Shown here one piece after another: positions 1-8,479 of a DNA stretch of 17,219 nucleotides. Under the pieces are notes generated by a model, which was given only the letters and a program-made list of their open reading frames with translations, was not told the DNA's origin and made no database searches. Both the position numbers and the translations under genes were made by a program. Position 1 is the stretch's first letter. Each line of letters starts with the position of its first letter. The stretch comes from an uncultured Ignavibacteria bacterium (GTDB taxonomy: Bacteria > Bacteroidota > Ignavibacteria > Kapaibacteriales > UBA961): assembly GCA_937868245.1 (NCBI GenBank), contig CALMMI010000595.1:1-17219 (forward strand), read 5' to 3'.

Positions 1-1563
1 TCTCTGTTTTACAATTCGTGTTGAAACCTCTTCCCCATCGTCCGATGGCAACGATTCGCTAAAGAAATAACGGAGTTCAAATGTTCCATACCCTGTTTGT
101 ACAAACTTACCGTTCACAATTCTACAAATGGTTGATACATCTAAACCTGTATCTTCGGCTACATCTTTATAAATTAACGGCTTAATTGCATTTTCGCCGT
201 GCATGAAGAACTCTTTTTGGAGTCCGGCTATCCCAGTCATTACTTTAAGCATTGTTACTTTACGCTGCTTAATTGCTTGCAAAAGGAACTTTGCGTCATC
301 GTATTTCTTGCGTAGCCACTGGCTTGTCTCTTTATTGAATTTCTTGTACCGGGCTTCTTTTTTAAGCTTTTCGTACATAACATTCACGCCGAGAGCTGGT
401 ATTCTGCTATCATTGATGTTGATGATAATATCGTCTTTTTCCTCGTCGTAATCCACCATAAAATCCGGGATTACGGAATTTGTAACAGCAGCTGCCGAAC
501 CTCCGCCCGGCTTAGGATTTAAACGACGAATAACATCTATCACTTCTTTTAACTCATCATCACTGATATTAAGGGATTTGGTGATAACGGGATAGTGTTT
601 CATCGCAAACGCTTCATAGGTATTTTCAAGTACTTTGAGCGCAAGTTTTTGAACACTGTTCGGGTTCATTACCGCTTTCAATTGTGCAACCAGACATTCC
701 TTTACGGCTCTTGAACCGATTCCCGGAGGGTCAAGTTTCTGAACTTCTTTCAGAATTTTCTCTGCCTGTTCATAACTGATAAACTCAAAATACACTGCGG
801 GAGGAATTTCTTTTGATTTGGTTTTTACAAGAGTATCCTGATCTTCCAAAGCATAACTTCTGGCAGGGTTATCCTGCTCAGCAAGTAAGTTTGCAGTTTC
901 CTGGCTCAACGCCGAAACCAATGCGGCACGTTCCTGCTGCATCATTGCTTTTCGTGTTTTAAGGTTGTATTCCCCTATTACATCATTTACTTCCTGTACA
1001 ATCTCTTCCAGCTCACGGCGCAGGTATCCGTCTGCATCGATATTCCCGATAAGATATTCACCTATTATTAATTCTTCTTTGGTTAAATCAAGGAAACGAA
1101 GCTGCGTAAGTAGTTCATCGATAAACGAAGGTACATCCTTTGGCTGGAAATAATCGCTATCTTCAAAATCTTCATTCCGAGGTGTATCGCTTGGGGCGGA
1201 TTCATTCCAGGCAAGTTCATAGAACTCAAAGGGGTCATGGTGGTTTTCATCAAAACTGTCGGTAGGACCTGCAGAATAATCGTCATAGCCTTCGGATTCA
1301 GAATTGCCCCCGGGTTCATCATAAAAATTCTCCCGTTCCATAACAGCCCTGTCTATGGATGGGATATCTTCCTCATAATCATCACTTTCTATTGACACTT
1401 CAGGTGAATCCTCAAGTTCTTCGAGCATCGGGTTTTCTTCAATTTCCTGTCGGATATGCTGTTCAAGCTGCAGAACGGGAAGTTGAAGCAATTTTAGATA
1501 TTGGATTTGCTGCGGAGTAAGCGTTTGCAGCATCGACGTTTGGAGGGAGAGGGATAATTTCAT
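1..1563 (-). CDS. rpoN: RNA polymerase sigma-54 factor RpoN (3' end outside window)
   Basis: Translating the minus strand from the ATG at 1563 gives 521 residues with no stop up to the window edge. Seen: an N-terminal Gln/Leu-rich region I (MLQTLTPQQIQYLKLLQLPV, then QEIEENPMLEEL), an acidic region II to about residue 150, and a core-binding region with LDPPGIGSRAVKECL and LNPKPGG. Near the edge comes the helix-turn-helix region (LIYKDVAEDTGLDVSTICRI, then VNGKFVQTGYGTFELRYFFS). These are hallmark sigma-54 segments. The C-terminal RpoN box, which reads the -24 promoter element, should lie just beyond position 1 and is not visible. Sigma-54 directs core polymerase to -24/-12 promoters and needs AAA+ enhancer-binding activators, none of which is in the window. 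The start is fixed by a GGAGG six bases upstream and by an ATGA overlap with the DUF3109 gene. Identity is secure; only the last part of the protein is missing. Confidence 0.96.
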   Translation of the reverse strand, partial: MKLSLSLQTSMLQTLTPQQIQYLKLLQLPVLQLEQHIRQEIEENPMLEELEDSPEVSIESDDYEEDIPSIDRAVMERENFYDEPGGNSESEGYDDYSAGPTDSFDENHHDPFEFYELAWNESAPSDTPRNEDFEDSDYFQPKDVPSFIDELLTQLRFLDLTKEELIIGEYLIGNIDADGYLRRELEEIVQEVNDVIGEYNLKTRKAMMQQERAALVSALSQETANLLAEQDNPARSYALEDQDTLVKTKSKEIPPAVYFEFISYEQAEKILKEVQKLDPPGIGSRAVKECLVAQLKAVMNPNSVQKLALKVLENTYEAFAMKHYPVITKSLNISDDELKEVIDVIRRLNPKPGGGSAAAVTNSVIPDFMVDYDEEKDDIIININDSRIPALGVNVMYEKLKKEARYKKFNKETSQWLRKKYDDAKFLLQAIKQRKVTMLKVMTGIAGLQKEFFMHGENAIKPLIYKDVAEDTGLDVSTICRIVNGKFVQTGYGTFELRYFFSESLPSDDGEEVSTRIVKQR

Positions 1564-2144
1564 TCTTTTCCTCCGGTGAATTCTGGATTAACAGTCGCAA
1601 TATGGTCGCAAAGAGCATCATACCATATTGAGCCATAAAGTCTGGTAAGCGGCTCACGTAGCATTTCCACAGCATAAATATTTTCTTTTTTTCCTTTATC
1701 TACGGCTGGGCTACATGCAGAGAATGGTTGGTATGAGATATAATCTCCCCCGAAATTTCCTACTCGGATTGGGAAAAGGTGACACGATATTGGTTTTCGG
1801 AATTCTAACAATCCATCGAAATGAGCCTTTTCGATTGCACATTTGGCAATTCCATCATCATAAAATACAAATACACAATCCCGGTTGTCGATACAAGTGG
1901 TTGAATAATCACCATACGATCCTGATACAGAACCACGTTTGGCAATTTCATCCTTAGAACGTTGTGATAAATACAAAGAAGCAGCTTCAACCGAACGTTC
2001 CACAAGCTCAACCTCCTCGTTGAGTAGTGGTGCGCCATCGCCTCCCGGCAGTGTGCAACAAGCACCTTTGCATTTATTCAGATCGCAGCAAAACTGCACT
2101 TTCGCCAGCGATTCATCAACTAAAATCGTGTCAATTAAAAACAT
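1560..2144 (-). CDS. DUF3109 family cysteine-cluster protein
   Basis: 194 residues, cytosolic in appearance, with no signal peptide. It is Cys-rich in the pattern of DUF3109 and the related YkgJ-like metal-chelating families: C19, C20, C25, C29 and C30 at the N-terminus (FCCDLNKCKGACC), then C84, C90, C102 and C121 (TTCIDNRDC, KCAIEK, KPISCHLFP). The conserved cysteines suggest a bound metal ion or cluster; the biochemical role of the family is not known to me. The start ATG follows a GGGGGAG site (2149-2155). The stop codon overlaps the rpoN start by ATGA, so both are probably made from one mRNA. The glycosyltransferase gene lies 65 bp upstream on the same strand and may share the transcript. 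Family assignment is fairly sure, function open. Confidence 0.85.
   Translation of the reverse strand: MFLIDTILVDESLAKVQFCCDLNKCKGACCTLPGGDGAPLLNEEVELVERSVEAASLYLSQRSKDEIAKRGSVSGSYGDYSTTCIDNRDCVFVFYDDGIAKCAIEKAHFDGLLEFRKPISCHLFPIRVGNFGGDYISYQPFSACSPAVDKGKKENIYAVEMLREPLTRLYGSIWYDALCDHIATVNPEFTGGKE
1570..1574 (-). promoter_or_regulatory. Shine-Dalgarno site of rpoN
   Basis: On the minus strand GGAGG lies six bases before the rpoN ATG, inside the last codons of the DUF3109 gene. With the ATGA stop/start overlap this supports translational coupling. Such strong sites are uncommon in typical Bacteroidota, and most other genes here lack one. Confidence 0.7.
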
Positions 2145-2148
2145 AGAA

Positions 2149-2155
2149 CTCCCCC
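2149..2155 (-). promoter_or_regulatory. Shine-Dalgarno site of the DUF3109 gene
   Basis: GGGGGAG on the minus strand, four bases before the ATG at 2144. It supports this start codon. Confidence 0.6.
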
Positions 2156-2209
2156 GAATTCACCGTTTTAAAGAAATGGTATAATTTTTGACTGCAATCT
2201 ACGAAATTT

Positions 2210-3634
2210 TTAGTGTTCCTGCCAAATTTTACCGTGTTCACACAATAAAACTTGCTTTTTATCCTCTGAAACTTCTTTATAAAAAGTTGCTGCTTCGCTC
2301 TTAGTCTCTTTTGATATTTCCTGCTTAGAGATATTCATAACTACGATTCTGAGAATCAACAAAATTGGGACTACAATTCCAATCCATAGGGTTAAGCGTG
2401 CTGTTATCTGATACAACCTTTTTTGGGGGAGGATAAACCCTACTGCCATTACAACCAAAATTATCAAAAGAGGCAGAAGAGAACCGAAAAGATTTCCACC
2501 CGGATGAAAAATTCCTGCAAGAGCGCCCTGAGCACCGGAGCTAAAAGAACAGAACAATGCAATCCCCATGCTCATTACCATTACCCACATCAATCGAACA
2601 TTCTGATATGATCCGCCTGTTAGTTCATAAGCACGGATAGCAAGTAAAATTGCTGCAGGTACTATAAGTACTATCGATGAAGATTCTGGAAAGAACTCGG
2701 AATAGGTTAATCCACCTGTTACAATTGCCAGTATGAACCATGCGATTAAGGCATATTCTACTGAACGGTACTTTTGTTTTGAAGTACTCTTACGATTCAC
2801 AATTATTATTAGAATGGGAGCAATTACAGCAAAAACTATAAATGGCTGCGCCAAGAGTGTAGAAACAAATGTTTGCGCTATCCCCTGAATTAAAATCACC
2901 TTAGTAAACAGCCCGCCTATATTTAGATAAACATGGTTATACCATAACCCAGCAATTGTTACTCCGGCTATTAATCCAACACTGGCTCCTACACTGTTTT
3001 TTCTGCCCAAGTACGGAATCATCACTCCGAACATCACAATTGCAATAGCCCCTGCATATAATCCGGATAGCAAACTTCCTGTTATACTGATTCCATATAA
3101 TGCAATTAATCCTACTCTCCTTGAAATATCTTTCAGCCTACTTGATTGGGGTTTCAATTCACCAAGGGTTATTAATACCCATAACGACAGAAGTGTGAAC
3201 ATCACCGCTGGAATATCGCCGCCTGCCTGACGTGCAAGCATATTCCAAGCAAGAGTTGACGCAAGGAGAACCGGTGCAATAAGTGCCGGCAGATAGCCAG
3301 TTAACCTCCGTGCAATTTGATAAAGAAGTACCAGTGAAGCAGCAGAACAGAACACCGAAGGAAGACGCAAATGAAGAGGTAAATTTCCTAAAACTTTCAT
3401 TGATAACGCTGCAAGCCAAATCCCCATTGGAGGCATGGCAAACTGAGTATTTCCGTATCCTGAAAAATAGGGAGCTAAATCAAAAAAACCATTGAATTGT
3501 AAAATCAAATCTGCTTTGAACGCAAGGAGCGTTTCCATCGGTTGCAAAGGAGCTGAGTTCAATCGAAAAAATACGAGTAAAGCACAAAAAACAAGCAAGG
3601 CGATTGCATTATGCTGACGTGTGGATAAGGACAT
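2210..3634 (-). CDS. GT-C glycosyltransferase, PMT/ArnT-like (GT39/GT83 type)
   Basis: 474 residues, an integral membrane protein with about a dozen hydrophobic segments starting at residue 10. The N-terminal half matches the dolichyl/undecaprenyl-phosphate sugar transferase fold. An acidic residue (E34 in PMETLLAFKADLI) sits in the first periplasmic loop. MPPMGIWLAALSMKVLG with LRLPSVFCSAASLVLLYQIA matches the usual 'KPPLxYWLxAL...RLPSALxG' stretch, and ARQAGGDIPAVMFTLLSLW carries the conserved Asp of the second loop. Such enzymes transfer a sugar from a polyprenyl-phosphate donor to lipid A, glycan or protein on the periplasmic face; the acceptor cannot be told from sequence. The C-terminus ends in a short soluble tail (about 25 residues), shorter than in true ArnT. 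It is divergent from the OmpA gene and upstream of DUF3109-rpoN on the same strand. Confidence 0.85.
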   Translation of the reverse strand: MSLSTRQHNAIALLVFCALLVFFRLNSAPLQPMETLLAFKADLILQFNGFFDLAPYFSGYGNTQFAMPPMGIWLAALSMKVLGNLPLHLRLPSVFCSAASLVLLYQIARRLTGYLPALIAPVLLASTLAWNMLARQAGGDIPAVMFTLLSLWVLITLGELKPQSSRLKDISRRVGLIALYGISITGSLLSGLYAGAIAIVMFGVMIPYLGRKNSVGASVGLIAGVTIAGLWYNHVYLNIGGLFTKVILIQGIAQTFVSTLLAQPFIVFAVIAPILIIIVNRKSTSKQKYRSVEYALIAWFILAIVTGGLTYSEFFPESSSIVLIVPAAILLAIRAYELTGGSYQNVRLMWVMVMSMGIALFCSFSSGAQGALAGIFHPGGNLFGSLLPLLIILVVMAVGFILPQKRLYQITARLTLWIGIVVPILLILRIVVMNISKQEISKETKSEAATFYKEVSEDKKQVLLCEHGKIWQEH

Positions 3635-4042
3635 TTTTTAAAGGTTATTAAGAAATATACAGAAGTTAAAAATTGAATTGAACATAAGAGAAACAATGTT
3701 ACATCACTGCAAAAGATTATTCAAACAGAGATAATTCAATCTGAGAATCTTATAGCGAGAATTCTCTCAGAAAGACAAATTGAATTACATTCTTTTATGC
3801 GGGTATTACCCTTCCCGTTTCACTCATTTTCTGCAAAATACGGATTTTTACCGAACAAATTCATTCTGAGTAACCGAACTGAATTTATCAGAAAACTACC
3901 TTGAAATTGATTGTTACTTTGTGGGAAATTAAGGATTGCATAATTTGTGGTTGAAAAATACTGTTTATGGGGTAATTCCTTCATCTGAATCCTGCATAAA
4001 ATCAGTCTAATTTCTCGTTTTTGATACTAATTTCGGCAGCTA
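3635..4042. other. Divergent intergenic region, AT-rich, with small dyads
   Basis: 408 bp between the divergent glycosyltransferase and OmpA genes, so it should hold promoters for both directions. I see no gene or RNA. Two small symmetric sites are visible. At 3741-3770, CTGAGAAT and ATTCTCTCAG form an imperfect inverted repeat with a GAGAATTCTC palindrome (3757-3766) inside. At 3801-3811 lies GGGTA-T-TACCC. Only near-matches to the Bacteroidota -7 box are present (TACTTTG about 3915-3921, TAATTTG about 3951-3957, each one base short), so no promoter is called. Confidence 0.4.
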
Positions 4043-6187
4043 ATGATACAAATCCGGCATCTCATTTTTATTTTTATCTTTTTTATCCTTTTACCACTTA
4101 GCGGATTTTCGCAGAGCAGAATTCCATTATGGCTTGGCTTTGGTGGCGGCTATGGAATGGCATTCCATTCCACCGATGGAACTCTCCAATGTTTGAACGA
4201 TCCTGCATGTCCTGTGTATAAATCAGGCACCGGTGGCGGTGTTATGTTCGGAGTATCTTTAGATTGGCGTATTTCGTCCGGAATCGGCTTGCTTGTCCGT
4301 TCGAATTTCTTTCCTTCAACTGCGAAAATGACATCAGAAGATTCACGTGCATTTACCAAAAATGAGAACGGAGAAGTTGTACCACTTGTACGCTCGCATA
4401 TACTGAATGCTAATCTTAATTCACTCAATACAGACCTATTCCTAAACTTCCATAGTGGGAATTTCCATTTTTTTGGTGGCGGTACATTCGGTTTATTGAT
4501 GTCTCCGGAGTGGAGTTCTTCATCCGAGATACTATCCCCTTCGAATGTGACTTTTGGTAACAACCGTCGGGACACACTTTTTTTTCCGGAACAATCTATT
4601 GCCAATGCTGCATCTTCTCAATTGGGAATAAGTGCGGGTATCGGTTATGATATTCCTCTTTCCAAAAGAGCTATACTCGTACCTGAGCTTTCGGCTACCT
4701 TGCCTTTAGGTTCGCTTATTTCAACTTCCGAATGGAAACAAACTATCGTTGCCCTCGGTGTATCCTTACGGTTCGGAGTAAGTGTAATCAAGCCGGAAGA
4801 ATTCCGTAAGATTCAGCTTATCGACACTGTAACAGTAAAGCATCCAACAATTGTTGGCAATAGGTTCTCACTTGGAAAATCAATAGCCAAAACTGAAATT
4901 CAGGAAACGGAAGATTTGAAAATTACCATTGAAACCACAACCCGTACCGACACTTCAATAATAGGAGCAGAACCTCCACCAAAACCAAAGCCACCTGTTG
5001 CTAAACTTGCAATGGTGGGAGTATATGCCTCAGGCGAAAAAAAGCCACTTGAAACAATTACCGTTCGCGGTAAATTTGTAACCGAAGGTTTCCCTATGTT
5101 ACCATTTGTGTTTTTTGAAGGAAATTCTGCTGAAATAACGGATCGTTATCATCAGATAACTTCTCCGGAAGGATTTTCACTCGACAAGCTAACTCCAAGC
5201 CCACTTATTCAGCATAAAGATATATTAAATATCATCGGTTCGCGAATGGTGCAATATTCAGGAACAAAAATTACGCTTCACGGTACTTCCGACCCTACAA
5301 CTGAAAATTCCGATTGCGCTTTAGCAGAATCCAGAGCAAACAGAATCAAGCAATATTTAACGACTATTTGGGGAATTGAAGAAAAACGAATCAAAGTAAC
5401 CCAGTCTTCCCGGAAATGCGCTCCCGAATCCCCTACTACTTCCCAGGCAGATGAAGGTTATGAAGAAAACCGAAGAGTAGAAATTGATTCGGACGACGAT
5501 GAACTGCTTGCGCCTATGCTTCGCACCCGATATATCGAAATAACAGAAGTAACCCCACAAACAATTGAAACAGATGTATCAGGCAGTACAAAACAAAACA
5601 TTACATCGTGGAAACTTACTGGAGAATACAATCGTAAGAAATTCTTTGGTGAATCCGGAACAGGAGCAGCTCACAACCAGACTCATAATTTTACGGATGA
5701 AGAGTCGAGAGCAATGCAAAACGGCGAGCAAGGTGCACTTGAAGTGAGCTATTCGCTAACTGATTCAGAAGGACTTTCCGATGAGCAGACGATTGATATT
5801 CCTGTAACAAGAGATACGATTCGCCAAGCTGTTGAACGACTTTCGCTAATGCACTTCGAGGTTTTGAAAGATAAACTTAACAGGAGTGCAAAAGCTGCAA
5901 TCAAGAAATTTGTTAAGGATTTAGATGACGAGGCAACTATAAGTGTTGTGGGCTATTCTGATAATCTAGGCGAACAGGATTTGAACAACCGCTTGGCAAC
6001 AGGACGCGCCAATGCAGTTGCAGAGTATATTAAAAATATCAAGCCTTCAGCAACTATTATTCGTAACGAAGGTGTAGGTTCTACACGTTTCCCTCCCGGA
6101 ATCAGTTCGCACTCATTACCGGAAAGCAGATTTTTAAGTAGAACTGTACAGATAGAAATTTTAAGAAATTGGCAGGATGAACACTAA
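4043..6187 (+). CDS. Outer-membrane protein with N-terminal barrel-like region and two OmpA domains
   Basis: 714 residues. A signal peptide (residues 1-24, ending GFSQ) is followed by about 230 residues rich in Gly and alternating aromatic/hydrophobic stretches, typical of an outer-membrane beta-barrel (GFGGGYGMAF, FHFFGGGTFGLLM, ISAGIGYDIPL). After a Pro-rich linker (PPPKPKPPVAK) comes a first OmpA-like domain at about 349-478 (FVFFEGNSAEI, GTSDPTTEN...ESRANRIKQYL, ENRRVEI). An Ig/invasin-like spacer (about 485-590, with SWKLTGEY) leads to a second OmpA-like domain at about 595-712 (LMHFEVLKDKLN, GYSDNLGEQDLNNRLATGRANAV). Both OmpA domains keep the Asp and Arg positions that bind peptidoglycan in the family, so the protein probably anchors the outer membrane to the wall at two sites. 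The MoxR gene follows after 17 bp. No Shine-Dalgarno site is visible; the start codon directly follows a TAA triplet (GCTAATG). Confidence 0.85.
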   Translation: MIQIRHLIFIFIFFILLPLSGFSQSRIPLWLGFGGGYGMAFHSTDGTLQCLNDPACPVYKSGTGGGVMFGVSLDWRISSGIGLLVRSNFFPSTAKMTSEDSRAFTKNENGEVVPLVRSHILNANLNSLNTDLFLNFHSGNFHFFGGGTFGLLMSPEWSSSSEILSPSNVTFGNNRRDTLFFPEQSIANAASSQLGISAGIGYDIPLSKRAILVPELSATLPLGSLISTSEWKQTIVALGVSLRFGVSVIKPEEFRKIQLIDTVTVKHPTIVGNRFSLGKSIAKTEIQETEDLKITIETTTRTDTSIIGAEPPPKPKPPVAKLAMVGVYASGEKKPLETITVRGKFVTEGFPMLPFVFFEGNSAEITDRYHQITSPEGFSLDKLTPSPLIQHKDILNIIGSRMVQYSGTKITLHGTSDPTTENSDCALAESRANRIKQYLTTIWGIEEKRIKVTQSSRKCAPESPTTSQADEGYEENRRVEIDSDDDELLAPMLRTRYIEITEVTPQTIETDVSGSTKQNITSWKLTGEYNRKKFFGESGTGAAHNQTHNFTDEESRAMQNGEQGALEVSYSLTDSEGLSDEQTIDIPVTRDTIRQAVERLSLMHFEVLKDKLNRSAKAAIKKFVKDLDDEATISVVGYSDNLGEQDLNNRLATGRANAVAEYIKNIKPSATIIRNEGVGSTRFPPGISSHSLPESRFLSRTVQIEILRNWQDEH

Positions 6188-6204
6188 TTTTCATTATTGA
6201 ACCT

Positions 6205-7179
6205 ATGGAATTATCACTGGAAAATCGAGTTGACTTAAGCCGGCTTCAATCTGCTGTGGAAGCAATACGCACCGAAATACGTAAAATAGTTGTGGGACAG
6301 CACTCCATGATTGATTTACTTATTGCAGCCGTACTTTCTGATGGTCACGTTCTTATCGAAGGTGTACCGGGTATTGCCAAAACTTTAACAGCAAAATTAT
6401 TAGCGCGGACAATTGATATAGGTTTTCAGCGCATTCAATTCACTCCTGACTTAATGCCTTCCGATGTGTTGGGAACGTCGGTTTTTAATCCGAAAACTAT
6501 TGAATTTGATTTTCGGAAAGGACCTATTTTCTCACAATTGATATTGATTGACGAAATTAACCGTGCACCTGCAAAAACGCAATCCGCACTGTTCGAGGTA
6601 ATGGAAGAACGTCAGGTAACAATCGACGGAACAACCCATATTATGGAAAAACCGTTCCTGATAGTAGCCACACAGAACCCCATCGACCAAGAAGGAACAT
6701 ACCGCCTTCCTGAAGCGCAATTAGACAGGTTTTTATTTAAAATTGAAGTGGAATACCCTACTACTGACGAAGAAGTGCTGATTCTGTCGGAGTTTCATGG
6801 CAGAAACAATATTAATAATCTTCAAGAAGTTAATCCTGTGCTCTCGGGCGGGGATATTGCAGAGTTTCAAGCAGCAGTACGGGAGATTAGAATCGAGGAT
6901 AAATTACTTTCCTTTATTGCGCAAATCGTTGGCAAAACGCGGTCACATAAAGGTCTCTACTTGGGAGCTTCCCCTCGGGCTTCAATCGGAATAATGACAG
7001 CTGCTAAAGCATTCGCTGCGATGAACGGCAGGGATTTCGTAACACCTGAAGATATTAAGGATGTTGCCCCGCATATTCTCCGCCATAGAATACTGCTCAC
7101 CCCTGAAAAAGAAATGGAAGGTACATCTCCTACCGATATTGTGCGTCAGATTGTTGAGAAGATTGAAGTTCCACGGTGA
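6205..7179 (+). CDS. MoxR-type AAA+ ATPase
   Basis: 324 residues, the usual MoxR length. Seen: Walker A GVPGIAKT (53-60), Walker B LILIDEINR (112-120), the sensor-1 stretch VATQNPIDQEGTYRLPEAQLD with the arginine-finger region (DRFLFK), and a C-terminal lid with ASPRASIGIMTAAKA and VTPEDIKDVAPHILRHRI. MoxR ATPases act as chaperones that insert cofactors into, or mature, partner proteins, usually with von Willebrand factor A (vWA) proteins. Typically a DUF58 gene and vWA genes follow directly; here the next 307 bp are non-coding and a DUF4835 gene comes next, so the normal partner is absent from the window. The 17-bp spacing behind the OmpA gene implies co-transcription with it. Family is certain, substrate unknown. 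Confidence 0.95.
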   Translation: MELSLENRVDLSRLQSAVEAIRTEIRKIVVGQHSMIDLLIAAVLSDGHVLIEGVPGIAKTLTAKLLARTIDIGFQRIQFTPDLMPSDVLGTSVFNPKTIEFDFRKGPIFSQLILIDEINRAPAKTQSALFEVMEERQVTIDGTTHIMEKPFLIVATQNPIDQEGTYRLPEAQLDRFLFKIEVEYPTTDEEVLILSEFHGRNNINNLQEVNPVLSGGDIAEFQAAVREIRIEDKLLSFIAQIVGKTRSHKGLYLGASPRASIGIMTAAKAFAAMNGRDFVTPEDIKDVAPHILRHRILLTPEKEMEGTSPTDIVRQIVEKIEVPR

Positions 7180-7399
7180 TGATTTAATTCTGTAATGTAG
7201 ATTTTGTATTTGTTTTTATTATTAACATTCAACAAAGTACCGCAACATAGTACAACGAATTGTTTTTCAATAATAAACCTATTTGTTCCTCCTGCACTCT
7301 TACAACGAACTGAACAATTTTTTTCAAATTGAATGCTCAAGGTTCTTAATTTTTCCATAAAAAACTGGTAATTACACAGAAATTCCAACTAAATTATTG
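7180..7399. other. Intergenic stretch after MoxR, no gene seen
   Basis: AT-rich spacer between the MoxR gene and the promoter region of the DUF4835 gene. I see no convincing terminator, RNA gene or conserved small ORF here. Confidence 0.4.
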
Positions 7400-7407
7400 T
7401 ATATTTG
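7400..7407 (+). promoter_or_regulatory. Candidate Bacteroidota -7 box for the DUF4835 gene
   Basis: TATATTTG matches the TAnnTTTG -7 consensus of the primary sigma factor of Bacteroidota exactly. It lies 79 bp before the ATG at 7487. No good TTTG -33 element is seen at the usual distance, so the call rests on the -7 box and its position. Confidence 0.45.
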
Positions 7408-7411
7408 TTAG

Positions 7412-7430
7412 TAGTTCAGATGCTGAACTA
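7412..7430. repeat. Perfect 8-bp dyad next to the candidate transcription start
   Basis: TAGTTCAG and CTGAACTA are perfect inverted repeats separated by ATG. The site starts four bases after the candidate -7 box, so it would cover the transcription start. It could be a repressor operator or a hairpin at the 5' end of the mRNA. Confidence 0.5.
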
Positions 7431-7486
7431 TTTATGTAGATTTTTCATCCAGATAAAGCCCTTTACAACTTATAAACAGGTATCTT

Positions 7487-8395
7487 ATGTCTAAAAAATA
7501 TTTTCTCATTATTCCTTTACTATTTCTAATATTTAGCGTTACAGGAATATATGCACAGGAACTGCAACCAACTGTTTCGGTGAATATGGATATGCTGCCG
7601 GCTGAACAACGGATTGATATTCAAACGATGCAGCAGGACGTAATGAGATATTTGTCCAATCAACGGTACACCGGAAAAGACTGGCAGGGTCCGCGTATTC
7701 AGGTTGATGTTTCCATTACATTAACAGGAATGAGCGGCAGACGGTACTCTGCTATACTTACCGTTATGTCCAGAAGATTGCTCGATGGTCCTGAGCGCGG
7801 GAAGTCGATATTATTTAGAACTTTAGACAAGCAATGGCAGTTTTCCTATGCGCCTAATTCGTCAATTTCTTTTCAGTCGTTACGATTTGATGAATTTTCG
7901 ACATTGCTGGATTTCTACATGGCAATTGTAATCGGGATGGATATGGATACCTACGGTGAATTGGACGGAACTCAAATGTTCTCGCTTGCTAAAGATTTAT
8001 GCCGTCTTGGTGCATCGAACGGAGCAGCAGGTTATCAAAATGTTGCTGAGCCCGGAGAACCGTCGAGAATAGCCCTTGCAACCGAGCTAACCGATTTGCG
8101 GTACGAGGAATTTCGCAAACTTATATTTGCTTATCATGTGGACGGAATGGATTCACTTGCAGTAAATCGCAAGAACGGCTTGATGCAGGTTGAAAATGTA
8201 ATCAAGCAAATGGCAGAATTCAAAAGGAAAAAAGTAACAAGCAGAAGTATTCTTATGCAAGGGTATTTTGATGCTAAAGCCCAAGAACTTGCAGATTTAT
8301 TTCGTGGGTATGAAAAGGACGAAGTATTCAAAAACCTTATGTTTTTGGATGTAAGTAATACAACATTGTATGAGCAATCGAGGGATGGGAAATAG
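7487..8395 (+). CDS. DUF4835 family secreted protein
   Basis: 302 residues with a signal peptide (about 1-24, ending IYAQ). It shows the DUF4835 pattern: QELQPTVSVNMDMLP at the mature N-terminus, then a segment ending FINN-like (MRYLSNQRYTGKDWQGPRIQ), VDVSITLTGM, FRTLDKQWQFSY, and the highly typical FDEFSTLLDFYMAIVIGMDM and LDGTQMFSLAKDL. The family is nearly confined to Bacteroidota and relatives and is probably periplasmic or outer-membrane associated; its function is not known to me. The gene has its own candidate promoter and terminator and so is probably monocistronic. In many relatives this gene lies near coaBC/recN; those genes are not seen here. Confidence 0.88.
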   Translation: MSKKYFLIIPLLFLIFSVTGIYAQELQPTVSVNMDMLPAEQRIDIQTMQQDVMRYLSNQRYTGKDWQGPRIQVDVSITLTGMSGRRYSAILTVMSRRLLDGPERGKSILFRTLDKQWQFSYAPNSSISFQSLRFDEFSTLLDFYMAIVIGMDMDTYGELDGTQMFSLAKDLCRLGASNGAAGYQNVAEPGEPSRIALATELTDLRYEEFRKLIFAYHVDGMDSLAVNRKNGLMQVENVIKQMAEFKRKKVTSRSILMQGYFDAKAQELADLFRGYEKDEVFKNLMFLDVSNTTLYEQSRDGK

Positions 8396-8438
8396 AAGGA
8401 AGCCTTTAGCTTTTAGCTGTAGGCTTATAGCTTGTTTT

Positions 8439-8475
8439 GCCCTGTTTGATTTTTAGGAATCAGGCAGGGTTTTTT
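8439..8475 (+). terminator. Rho-independent terminator of the DUF4835 gene
   Basis: CCCTGTTTGATT (8440-8451) pairs as RNA over all 12 positions with AATCAGGCAGGG (8458-8469), two of them U-G wobbles. The loop is six bases, and six T follow at once (8470-8475). It lies 45 bp after the DUF4835 stop codon. The other strand has no T-run after the hairpin, so it mainly serves plus-strand transcription, between two convergent genes. Confidence 0.85.
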
Positions 8476-8479
8476 ATTG

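Noticed and set aside
4150..4605. 151-residue minus-strand frame
   Set aside because: It lies wholly inside the OmpA-domain gene, whose frame has a signal peptide and clear domains; this is its antisense shadow.
7146..7388. 80-residue minus-strand frame after the MoxR gene
   Set aside because: It overlaps the MoxR end, has no recognisable domain, signal or ribosome site, and reads like chance coding in AT-rich DNA.
8400..8433. AGC-rich stretch with AAGCCT/AGGCTT arms before the terminator
   Set aside because: Short, imperfect and adjacent to the much better hairpin with a T-run; probably chance low-complexity sequence.
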